From Heracleum sosnowskyi (taxonomy: Eukaryota > Streptophyta > Magnoliopsida > Apiales > Apiaceae): DNA of 64,000 bases. Below the pieces are notes generated by a model, which searched no databases, was not told the origin of the DNA, and saw only the letters and a program-made list of their open reading frames with translations. The position numbers and the translations under genes were made by a program. Every line of letters begins with the position of its first letter. Positions within the stretch are counted from its first letter, which is position 1. Shown here piece after piece: positions 36,532-46,757 of this stretch. The stretch is taken from the NCBI GenBank assembly GCA_030848705.1, contig CM061243.1, positions 121,606,674 through 121,670,673 on the forward strand, given 5' to 3'.

Positions 36532-37125
36532 CTATCTAGAATAATCATCTACGATTACAAATGCATATTGTTTACCTCCAATGCTTTTATAGGCTTCCGG
36601 ACCAAATAAATCCAAATGTAGAATCTCTAAAGGTTTAGTAGTTGATACCATTTTCTTTGACTTATGTGGAGTCCTGATTTGTTTGCCTAATTGACAAGCC
36701 GGACAGGTTTCCGTCTTGACATACTTCAATTTGGGTAGTCCTCTAACTAGCTTCTTGGAAGACAGCTTGCTGAGTAAGTCCATATAAGCATGTCTTAGCC
36801 TTCTATGCCAAAGATCTGGATTTGTATCAACGGTAGCTAAACAGCAACCTACTTCCTGCATCTCAAAGTCCAACATATATATATTTCCTTCCCTTCTAGC
36901 AACTAGGGGGACTTTGTTAGTGCCAACACTAATAGTACATTTCTCTTTATCAAAAACAACAGTATGTCCATCATCATATAATTGACTTATACTAAGCAAA
37001 TTGTACTTAAGACCTTGAACATATTGAACTTTATCAATAGAAATGTTACTATTACCAATTGTTCTTTTGCCAAGTATGCGGAGTGTTTTGTTATCACAAA
37101 TTGTAACACTTCCACCCTTTTTCAT
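36532..37125 (-). pseudogene. Copia pre-integrase and integrase N-half, unit 1
   Basis: 197-codon frame. It covers the end of protease, then the GAG-pre-integrase zinc site (H in LWHRRLRHAY, C in CPACQLGKQ) and the first catalytic Asp in HLDLFGPEAY, with VIVDDYSR before the premature TAG. Continuous with the next segment (35293-36522) apart from that stop. Confidence 0.88.
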
Positions 37126-37246
37126 TTTGAGACTAAGGAACTGAGATTGTCACCACACATATGTCTTGTACATCCACTATCCAATATCCATTGATTTGCA
37201 TTGACTTTCACCACAAGACATACCTACAAAACAAAGAACAAACAAC
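37126..37246 (-). pseudogene. Copia aspartic protease remnant, unit 1
   Basis: Minus strand reads QWILDSGCTRHMCGDN, the copia protease active site, with DSGC encoded at 37170-37181. It is out of frame with gag upstream, where stops intervene, and one base out of frame with the integrase frame downstream (TGA at the AAAATGAAAA junction). Unit 2 has the same lesions, so they predate the tandem duplication or are fixed in this subfamily. Confidence 0.75.
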
Positions 37247-38662
37247 TCAACGTTTTGGTACCCAAATTTTGTTGGGTCCTGCATGGTTAGTTGATAGAAC
37301 ATAATTAACATTCAAGTCAGATTTCTTGATCCACATTTGGACCACTTTGTATGTTTGATTTCCTGTTCTTCTTGTTCTATCAGCTTGCTGCCTGTAAGCT
37401 GTCTGCCTGTTCCAGCTTGCTGGTTTAGCATTCTGACTTGTGCAATGATTTGACAAATGACCTTTCTTCTTACATTTGAAGCAAATTTTCCAAGGCATAG
37501 CATAATTATATGGAATACCCTGTTTGCCTTCGTATTGAAAAGCCTTGTTCTTTGATGTAAAAGCCATTCCAAGTCCTTCTTTATCCATAGGAACCTTTGT
37601 TTGTTTCATGATTGTCTTTAATACTTCCTCTCCTTGAACAAATTTTCCCATGCCTTTCTCAAGCTTTGCAACTTCAGCTTCTAATTCCTTTATCTTCTCA
37701 GCTTGTTGAGTAGCTTCAATTGAGATGGATTCTCGGATTTTAAAAGTTTCAAGACATACATCTCTTGCTTCAATTTCTGCACGCAGCTCGCTGAGTTCCT
37801 TCATCAATGTATCATTTCTTTTGAGAAGTAATTTGTTGAACCCCTCAAGTTGTGTTAGCTTTCCCTTGAGATCAGAAATGAGATCTTCATGATTGCTTGA
37901 TGGAGTCTTTTCAGCCATAAGATCAGAAATGATCTTTCGAAGAGAAGCATTTTTCTTTTCAAGCTCATTGTTCTCATTCTTTAATTCCATGAACTCTACA
38001 ATAGATATATTACTATGTTCCTGCATGGTTAGTGATTTCAATATAATATTTTCAGAAGATATGTTAAACTGAAATGAGTTTACCGCACTAGATTCAACAT
38101 CGGAGTCCGAATGTGATACATCACTATTTACAAGGACTTCTTCGGTGTTTCCTCGAACCATATCATCAATGCCAACCAATGCAATATTTAGCATATCTTC
38201 GCTTGAGTCTTTATTGGAATTAAATTCCTCTTCACTCCAAGTGATTTGAGCCTTTGCTTTGTTTTCGTCTCTTGAGGCAGCTTGTTGCTTTGACTTGAAA
38301 CATTCTTCCTCTGATTTTGTTGTAGCTTTATAATGCATTTTTAAGGTATCCCATATATCCTTTGCTGTGCTACATGAAGAAACCTTGTCAAAATCTGAAT
38401 TTGAAAGACCACATATTAGTGTGTAACTTGCTCTTCCATCATAGCTTGTTTTCATCAATTCTGCTGTGGTAAGATCATCAACATCTTTTGGCTTGCCATT
38501 ATTATCCAAAAAAGTGAATGGACCGTCCTTAACGACTCTCCACTCAAATGGATTTCTGCTCAAGAACACCTTCATCTTTAGTCTCCATAAATCATAATTT
38601 TCTACCCCATTGAGAAGTGGTGGCGTGTTTAATGATTCTCCCTCTACATAAAAGTGTGCCAT
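37247..38662 (-). CDS. Copia Gag, unit 1
   Basis: 471 codons, starting MAHFYVEGESLNTPPLLNG. The N-terminal NYDLWRLKMKVFLSRNPFEW and GLSNSDFDKVSSCSTAKDIW blocks are the start of the Gag (UBN2-type) capsid domain, but the middle of that domain is missing: KMHYKATTKSEEECFKSKQQ runs straight to an acidic linker. A long coiled-coil-like Glu/Lys/Leu stretch follows (about residues 215-345). One zinc knuckle, CFKCKKKGHLSNHC, fits CX2CX4HX4C. The frame ends GPNKIWVPKR. The intact frame hints that Gag was kept while pol decayed. Confidence 0.88.
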   Translation of the reverse strand: MAHFYVEGESLNTPPLLNGVENYDLWRLKMKVFLSRNPFEWRVVKDGPFTFLDNNGKPKDVDDLTTAELMKTSYDGRASYTLICGLSNSDFDKVSSCSTAKDIWDTLKMHYKATTKSEEECFKSKQQAASRDENKAKAQITWSEEEFNSNKDSSEDMLNIALVGIDDMVRGNTEEVLVNSDVSHSDSDVESSAVNSFQFNISSENIILKSLTMQEHSNISIVEFMELKNENNELEKKNASLRKIISDLMAEKTPSSNHEDLISDLKGKLTQLEGFNKLLLKRNDTLMKELSELRAEIEARDVCLETFKIRESISIEATQQAEKIKELEAEVAKLEKGMGKFVQGEEVLKTIMKQTKVPMDKEGLGMAFTSKNKAFQYEGKQGIPYNYAMPWKICFKCKKKGHLSNHCTSQNAKPASWNRQTAYRQQADRTRRTGNQTYKVVQMWIKKSDLNVNYVLSTNHAGPNKIWVPKR

Positions 38663-38704
38663 AGGATCTGTACTTTCCTGTTACAGAAATGTTAGTACAC
38701 CAAA

Positions 38705-38717
38705 GCTCTGATACCAA
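38705..38717 (-). other. Primer-binding site, unit 1
   Basis: Minus strand TTGGTATCAGAGC, one base inside the 5' LTR (LTR 2). It is complementary to the 3' end of plant initiator tRNA-Met, the usual copia primer. Confidence 0.9.
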
Positions 38718-39976
38718 ATGAAAATGCACACCTAGAGGGGGGTGAATAGGTGCTATGGCCAACTATATCCAATTTTAAAGTATTACCAAATAATTAACTG
38801 CTAACTAGTCAGCTAGCTAAGATGAACAGAATGTAGTCTGTCAGCTAGCTAAGATAAAAAATGTAATGCAGAATTGAAATAACAGTAAGTAAAAACACCA
38901 AGAGTTTTAGCCAGGTTCGACCCTTAACACTAATGGTCTACGTCCTGGTCTCCTACCAAACCTGGTAAGAGAATATACTATTAATCACTATAAAAACCGA
39001 TTACAAGATTAATAAATATATCTCCCTTCTTCCCTGTCACTGGTAGCAGCTAGCTGACACCCTTGTTCCCTGAATCAAATGATCTCTAAGTACTATACTA
39101 CCCAAGTATAAACTTCTCTATCAAACTAATTCCCGAACCCTTGTGTCCTAGCTTGCACCTCAGCAACAAACCTTACAATATGAACAATACAATCAATTGA
39201 AAAATGATACAATTCAAACTATGAACTCTTAATAAGAATATAAACGTATATGTAATAGTAGAGCTCAAGTAAAAAGATTTGAAAGTAGGTACTGAGTTGT
39301 TCTTGTGTGTTCTTGAAAGTGTTCAATAGCGAAAGAAACAGTCACACAAGTATATATAGTGAAACAAAAGAATTCGAATTAACCAACATAATTGCAACGT
39401 TCTTGAATCCAATTCTCACGTTCAATTAATTAGGGTAATTCAGTTTCTAACGTTCACATAACGTTAACATACTGAATTTTAGGAGAAAAGACGTTTAGAA
39501 TATAAACCATTCAGTATATAACTAAAAACCAGATTTAGAGAGTTTGTATAAGATAAGATATTTGAAAGATACAAACTCCTAATAAATAGGAAAACGGTTT
39601 TTGAAAAAGTCTTTGTGAAAACTGAGCTCTAAAATTATATATATTACGTTTATATAATTTATAGAGTCCTTACATATCATGTCCTATAAAATCTCCATGA
39701 AATTAGGACTTCCATTTGACTTTGACAATTTCTGGCGGAACAGTCTTAGCTTGCTGAAATGTACTGTTACTTCAAAGTTAGCTTGCTAAGATACTGTGTT
39801 CCTGCAATGTTAGCTGGCTGATAACAAGTAATATAAAGCCTGCAATATAAAGCCTGTAGTCTTAGCTCGCTGAAATGTTCTGTTACTGCACTGTTAGCTT
39901 GCTAAGATACTATGTGTCTGCACTGTTAGCTTGCTAACAACAAGTAATATAAAGCCTGCAACAACTGTTAAACCAA

Positions 39977-42613
39977 CACTACACCATATATGACATTTGC
40001 CAACACCTAAAAAAAGTGTGAAAAATCAGGAATAGTGTTGCTGGAAGCCAAAAAATAGCCTACGCCAACACTTTGTCCAATTTTCGAAGTGTTGGACTTT
40101 GCACTGTGGCCGTAGGGGTCTATGCCAACACTTGATGAACATGCAGTAACATATAAAAAAACTATTACTATATACCCTAATGGCAATACTTTCTTGTCAT
40201 TACCAACACTAAGAAATGCGTTGGAATAGACCCTATGCCAACGCAAGTACTTCATACTATGTTTTTAATTGGCAACACCCAATACTCTATTCCAACACTT
40301 ATTCGTGAAACACTTTTTTGTATTTGGCAACACCATTTAACTTTATTGCAACATTAATTTGTTCAACATTATTCATTTTTTGCCAACACATTTTCGTGTT
40401 TTTAGCAACTCCTTGTTACCTTGCAACATTTAAATTCCAATTCCAAAATCTGAATTCGAATGATACTTTTTAACTTTAAGAACTTGTCAAACAAATATCA
40501 ACTGCATTTTTCTACATCACCATAGACAAATGTTCGAAGCTATCGTCATTCGACACAGACAAACTTCCAAAAGATACTAGAAAGACGACAAAAGCAAATA
40601 AAAAGCTACTGGACATAACTTAGTTTTACATCAATGTATGCACAAACATGCTCTCAATGTATATTGTTGTATATGTCCTCTAAAATCTGCCTCATGCTTA
40701 ACCCCACCAGGATAGATGTATTCCCATAAAGTTGACATAATGAATGATGTTAAGGATATCTTTGCAACACCTGGTGGACAAACAAAAGTCAACAGTCAGG
40801 CTCTCATATCTCGTTTAATCCGCAATATATAATTCATATTCCAAAACATAGAATATAATATTAATAAGAATTACAACAAAAAGCACTTTGTCGACAGAAT
40901 AATATAAAAAAAATTGACAGTACTTTTATTATTAGATAATGATATTTCTATATACTTGTTATGTTGGAGAAGAAGAATATAAACTACACTGTATATAACT
41001 TTGCAAGATAACTTTGTGTTGACTGGGCTCAAAACACTTACCTGTATATGATGCAACTCATGAAAGACTAGCACAAGCAACGCTTACAAGAACAGAATTA
41101 CTTGACCTATCATCAAAATATAGGAACTGATTAAACTCATTATGTGATTATAAACATACGTGAGATCATCTCCGAGAATCTGAACTGAGAAATCTAGCTC
41201 TAGTCATTTTTTTTATCTGTCAATGTATGTGGACAAGAAGGACATGTTAAAGTCAAACGACATATAAAAAGAAACGGAGGGAGTATAAAATAAATTTACA
41301 AATTGTTCTCATCCATCAAATCACTAGAATGTTTGCTTTTTCCTGAATTAAGCACCCCAACAGAGTCACACAAAGGTCATGTAATTTTTCAATATGTTTA
41401 TGTACATATAAAATCCTAAATATTCAAGACATAAAATTATCCGCTCAAGACAGGCAAGCTTAAGACAACCAAGCCAATTTACACAAGAAATAATCATAAC
41501 CAGTAGTTAAAGATATTTAAGAGGAGAATCAAAGAATTGACCATATACTAAAACAAATACACCTGAGTCACTGATAGGAGTTTCTAGGATTTGATCTGAC
41601 ACAAAAAATCAAGAAAAGTTTTAATCAAACAAAAGAATAGAAATTGAAAGACAAGCCTAATTTAAAAGCACTCACAGCAACATGTAATTCGTATAACATA
41701 TAATATCGTAAATACTCAAACCAAGAGAAAACGATTCACTAAAATACCCAAATTTACACAGAATTAAAAACACCACATCACAAACAGTCAACTAGAGTAA
41801 ACACAAAATCGAAGCATAACTTAACAAAATTGAACACACCTGAGTCATTCATCCGAGATTTTAGGGTTTGATCTGAAATAAAAATCGCTTTAAATCAGAC
41901 ATCCAATGGTTCAATTAAAAAATCGAAGAACAATCCGTAATTAAAAGAATCGAAACAAACCTAATTCGACACGGAATTCAGAGAACTTCAAAGCTAGGGC
42001 TTTAAGCGTTTGTTCTGAAATAATAAATACATACAATACAAATTAACACATAAAACATCAATTCAAGAGTTACAACAAGTATTATATGTGTATGTATAGT
42101 TACAAAACATGAATAAGATAGAGATTTGCGCACCTTCCATGATCTTCTGCTTGATTCTCCTCACAAAACGCTTTACAAATTTCAAGATCTACAAGAGAGA
42201 GAGAGAAAGTTATTGTAGAGAGATTGTGAGAGAAGCGGAAAGAGTGTTGAGATGGCTGTTTTGAGAGAGATAATGTTTTGGGAGTATTCGGGTGTTTTGA
42301 CCCTTCAATTTATTTTAGCGAGTTAAAATTTTAGAGTGGCCGCCTAAAATAATTGGCCCGCCTAGTTCTAAATTTTGCTAAGTTATTTTTGCCCGCCTAT
42401 TTTGTGTATTTCAGTAACAATATTTTAGCAATCAATTGTAACACCATCAATTGTGTTACAATAGACTCTCATTTACATTTAAGGTAACACTAAATGGGAG
42501 CAACTCTAACGCTAAAAATTGTATTGGCTTATATCAATTTTAAGTCACCTAAGCTAACATTTTAGCTAGTAACACTAAAAAAAATGTTGGTGAATCCCAT
42601 ATATGGTGTAGTG
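39977..42613. mobile_element. CACTA (En/Spm) element, non-autonomous
   Basis: Inverted ends CACTACACCATATATG and CATATATGGTGTAGTG with 3-bp duplications CAA at 39974-39976 and 42614-42616. Removing it restores the LTR sequence exactly as in LTR 1. Subterminal regions are full of CCAACACTT/GGCAACACC-type repeats (about 40000-40440) and GTAACAC repeats at the other end (about 42410-42590), as in CACTA elements where they bind transposase. 2637 bp, no TNP1/TNP2-like ORF. The interior holds a gene-like structure on the minus strand (41563-42140). Confidence 0.93.
41563..42140 (-). CDS. Short-exon gene-like structure inside the CACTA element
   Basis: Minus-strand exons with GT-AG borders: 42140-42134 (ATGGAAG), 42014-41961 (54 nt), 41872-41840 (33 nt) and 41595-41563 (33 nt). 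All junctions are phase 1 and all internal exons are multiples of three. The joined product would begin MEEQTLKALALKFSEFRVEL; exons 3 and 4 add QTLKSRMNDS and QILETPISDS, which look like copies of one another. A further exon-like block near 41085-41045 (LLVLVFHELHHIQ, then GTAAGT) and another near 40785-40680 (reads MSTLWEYIYPGGVKHEADF) may follow. The leader upstream is GA-rich. I do not recognise the protein. It may be captured host exons or a transposon-borne gene; the 3' end is undefined. Confidence 0.45.
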
Positions 42614-43092
42614 CAATATAGATAAAAGTACTAGCATTTCTCATACTAACAGCTTGCTAACATTAATATCATCAAAATTAAGAGAGTATCAATCTCCCCC
42701 TTTTTGATGATTATTAACTCATCTATTTAGGAGAATTAAACTCCCCCTAAATACCTGCATAACAACTTAAAACAACACTGAAATGCTAATATAACAGAAT
42801 TAATACAATCACAATATATCCAGCTTCCTTACTATGCGTTATCATCAAAATCAATTGGGTTTCAATCTCCCCCTTTTTGATGATTACACACCAACATTCA
42901 GGAGCAAAATACTCCCCCTAAAATTATGCTTCCCCTGCAAAAAGATTAGCATTCTATACAAGCAGCTAAGCATATTGACATGTAACTCCCCCTAAATCAC
43001 ACATACTATGATCCTGAATTTTCTCCCCCTTATTCATCAAAAAGGTTTTCCGCATGTTATCATTGAAAGAAAATTCAAATAAGCATGAATTA

Positions 43093-44118
43093 TCATGTTA
43101 AGTGAGCTAATATTACCAGACATCCGTAGGTAGCTTGCTGTCTAGACATTGCACATGCCAATTTCCCTACGAAGAACAAAAATCTTTCTTCGATCAATGG
43201 CTTAGTGAAGATGTCAGCTCGCTGGTATTCTTCTGCAGTGAATAATGCAACATAAGCTTGCTTCTTGCTTTGCCAAGACACCAAACTCTGTCCTAAAAAT
43301 GCACAAACACCCCTTGTACTCTTGCGGTCAATTTGACAACTCAAGTGAGACTCTTTTGGTTTATCCGCCCTTGTCTTGATTCCTTCTGATTTATCACCAA
43401 TGATCAACTCTGGAGGATGGTTCTTCACTGTTCTTGTTGTCTTTGGCAATGAATGTTGAGCTATGACTTCCTCATTTACTCGAATTCGTTTGGATGGAGG
43501 AGATGCTTCACCACCTTCATAAATAAGCATCTTTTCCTGTGATCTTTGACCTCGTGGACCTTCCAAAGTGAGTTTTGACAATTGAGCAATAGTTTCATCC
43601 ACTGGAAAAGAGGTTTCAGCTGGCTTGTCAGCTTCTGAAGTTGCATCACGCTGTTTGTCAGCTTGCTGAGATACAAAAGTTTGCCGTGTCAGCTCGCTGT
43701 CATGACCTGCACCTGCAATATCTTCCTCATCTCTTGATAGATCAACATTAGATTCTTGAAATGAAACATCAATAGACTCTTCAACAATACGTTTAGATAT
43801 ATTATAAACTCTATAAGAACGACTTGTTAAAGAATATCCCAAAAATATTGCTTCGTAAGATTTAGCATCAAATTTACCATCTCGATCAATAGTTTTGAGT
43901 ACAAAACACCTGGAGCCAAAGACTTTGAAATATCCAATGTTTGGCTTCTTATTCCTCATCAATTCATATGGAGTTTTGTTGAGTATAGGCCTGATAAGTA
44001 CCCTGTTAAGAACATAGCTAGCTGTGTTGACAGCTTCTGCCCAGAAACTCCTTGACAACTTGCTTTCTTGCAGCAAAGTCCTCGCAGTTTCTTGCAAAGA
44101 TCTATTCTTTCTCTCCAC
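43093..44118 (-). pseudogene. Copia integrase C-half and RNase H scrap, unit 2
   Basis: 341-codon frame from MERKNRSLQET onward, nearly identical to unit 1, with the same in-frame loss of reverse transcriptase and the same RNase H remnant (DRKSTRGVCAFLG, ADIFTKPL). It is separated from the upstream integrase by a one-base deletion near 44151-44153. Confidence 0.88.
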
Positions 44119-44924
44119 AACTCCGTTTTGTTGAGGTGTCCTTGGAGCAGAAATTCATGTGTAATACCTCGTTCTTCACAATAAGCAATGAAGTCTTTGG
44201 AAATGAATTCACCTCCTCTATCACTTCTTATACCTACAAGTCTTGTATTCAACTTGTTCTCAAGTAAAGTTATTAGCTTCGCAAATTCACTAAAAGCAAA
44301 ATCTTTAGTACGAAGAAACAATACCCATGTATATCTAGAATAATCATCTACGATTACAAATGCATATTGTTTACCTCCAATGCTTTTATAGGCTCCCGGA
44401 CCAAATAAATCCAAATGTAGAAGCTCTAAAGGTTTAGTAGTTGATACCATTTTCTTTGACTTATGTGGAGTCCTGATTTGTTTGCCTAATTGACAAGCCG
44501 GACAGGTTTCCGTCTTGACATACTTCAATTTGGGTAGTCCTCTAACTAGCTTCTTGGAAGACAGCTTGCTGAGTAAGTCCATATAAGCATGTCTTAGCCT
44601 TCTATGCCAAAGATCTGGATTTGTATCAACGGTAGCTAAACAGCAACCTACTTCCTGCATCTCAAAGTCCAACATATATATATTTCCTTCCCTTCTAGCA
44701 ACTAGGGGGACTTTGTTAGTGCCAACACTAATAGTACATTTCTCTTTATCAAAAACAACAGTATGTCCATCATCATATAATTGACTTATACTAAGCAAAT
44801 TGTACTTAAGACCTTGAACATATTGAACTTTATCAATAGAAATGTTACTATTACCAATTGTTCTTTTGCCAAGTATGCGGAGTGTTTTGTTATCACAAAT
44901 TGTAACACTTCCACCCTTTTTCAT
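43959..44924 (-). pseudogene. Copia pre-integrase/integrase N-half, unit 2
   Basis: 321-codon frame. The Tyr that is a stop in unit 1 is intact here (DDYSRYTWVLFLRTKDF), so the frame covers both catalytic Asp residues (HLDLFGPGAY, RSDRGGEF). After ITHEF it shifts at a lost A (about 44151) and reads out of frame to 43959, so the catalytic Glu lies in the other frame. The lesions of the two units are therefore different and arose after duplication. Confidence 0.88.
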
Positions 44925-45045
44925 TTTGAGACTAAGGAACTGAGATTGTCACCACACATATGTCTTGTACATCCACTATCCAATATCCATTGATTTGCAT
45001 TGACTTTCACCACAAGACATACCTACAAAACAAAGAACAAACAAC

Positions 45046-46137
45046 TCAACGTTTTGGTACCCAAATTTTGTTGGGTCCTGCATGGTTAGTTGATAGAACA
45101 TAATTAACATTCAAGTCAGATTTCTTGATCCACATTTGGACCACTTTGGATATTTGATTTCCTGTTCTTCTTGTTCTATCAGCTTGCTGCCTGTAAGCTG
45201 TCTGCCTGTTCCAGCTTGCTGGTTTAGCATTCTGACTTGTGCAATGATTTGACAAATGACCTTTCTTCCCACATTTGAAGCAAATTTTCCAAGGCATAGC
45301 ATAATTATATGGAATACCCTGTTTGCCTTCGTATTGAAAAGCCTTGTTCTTTGATGTAGAAGCCATTCCAAGTCCTTCTTTATCCATAGGAACCTTTGTT
45401 TGTTTCATGATTGTCTTTAATACTTCCTCTCCTTGAACAAATTTTCCCATGCCTTTCTCAAGCTTTGCAACTTCAGCTTCTAATTCCTTTATCTTCTCAG
45501 CTTGTTGAGTAGCTTCAATTGAGATGGATTCTCGGATTTTAAAAGTTTCAAGACATACATCTCTTGCTTCAATTTCTGCACGCAGCTCGCTGAGTTCCTT
45601 CATCAATGTATCATTTCTTTTGAGAAGTAATTTGTTGAACCCCTCAAGTTGTGTTAGCTTTCCCTTGAGATCAGAAATGAGATCTTCATGATTGCTTGAT
45701 GGAGTCTTTTCAGCCAAAAGATCAGAAATGATCTTTCGAAGAGAAGCATTTTTCTTTTCAAGCTCATTGTTCTCATTCTTTAATTCCATGAACTCTACAA
45801 TAGATATATTACTATGTTCCTGCATGGTTAGTGATTTCAATATAATATTTTCAGAAGATATGTTAAACTGAAATGAGTTTACCGCACTAGATTCAACATC
45901 GGAGTCCGAATGTGATACATCACTATTTATAAGGACTTCTTCGGTGTTTCCTCGAACCATATCATCAATGCCAACCAATGCAATATTTAGCATATCTTCG
46001 CTTGAGTCTTCATTGGAATTAAATTCCTCTTCACTCCAAGTGATTTGAGCCTTTGCTTTGTTTTCGTCTCTTGAGGCAGCTTGTTGCTTTGACTTGAAAC
46101 ATTCTTCCTCTGATTTTGTTGTAGCTTTATAATGCAT
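45046..46137 (-). pseudogene. Copia Gag C-terminal part, unit 2, split by insertion
   Basis: Continues from TMHYKATTKSEEECFKSKQQ to the end of Gag. The zinc knuckle is CFKCGKKGHLSNHC, with the Gly that unit 1 has lost to Lys. The N-terminal part lies at 53707-54035; the break is the TGCAT target site of the 7.6-kb element. Confidence 0.9.
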
Positions 46138-46707
46138 TGTTAGTTCAGAATTCAATGATCGTCAGGAGCTAGACTCAACTGATCAGGATTGCTGACGTCA
46201 TCAGGATTACATGGTCGTCAGGATTGAGATACATATCAGGACTGGGATCAGGATTGATCATCAGGACTGGAAGCTGATCAGGATTCCTACTTCGAGTTAT
46301 ATTTGGAGTCTAGTTAAACATGGAAGTTTATTCTGTCGGTTCCTGGTTTGTAGAATGTAGCTATCAATTATGGATAGGTTTCAATCTTTGTAATTGATTA
46401 GGACTTATCATTGATAGAGAAGCTGTGTAGTATATAAACACAGTTTTGGTTTCGATTTATGTACAACACATACGTGAACATAATCGAATAGAAGCTCTTA
46501 AGAACATAGAATTTCTTGAGAGAGTTTTTGTAAGCTAGCAGCTCTCAAGAACATCAGAATTTCTTGAGAGAGTTTGTAACAGTTTTATATCAGATTTAAT
46601 AAAGCTGTTATCTTTCTTTCATATTTGTGATATATACATTAAGAAGTCGATTATCTTATACTATTGTATTCAACCCCCCTTCTACAATAGATTATTACTG
46701 GGCAACA
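46138..46707 (+). repeat. 5' LTR of the nested element
   Basis: Eight TCAGGA words fall within about 46160-46300. A TATA-like GTATATAAACAC lies near 46430, and an imperfect internal duplication (GAATTTCTTGAGAGAGTTT twice) lies near 46507 and 46556. Confidence 0.92.
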
Positions 46708-46708
46708 A

Positions 46709-46721
46709 TTGGTATCAGAGC
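46709..46721 (+). other. Primer-binding site of the nested element
   Basis: TTGGTATCAGAGC two bases after the 5' LTR, complementary to initiator tRNA-Met. Confidence 0.9.
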
Positions 46722-46757
46722 AAACTGATTTAATTCTGAATCAGATACGATCTAAAG

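Larger units (their letters stand above)
38719..42691 (-). repeat. Copia array LTR 2 (shared middle LTR, split by CACTA)
   Basis: Without the CACTA insertion and its 3-bp duplication this is 1333 bp, exactly the length of LTR 1. It serves as 5' LTR for the left unit and 3' LTR for the right unit, with no second LTR or flanking duplication between the units. Confidence 0.92.

Noticed and set aside
40007..40255. 82-codon minus-strand frame in the CACTA left end
   Set aside because: It lies in the subterminal CCAACAC repeat zone and has no domain.
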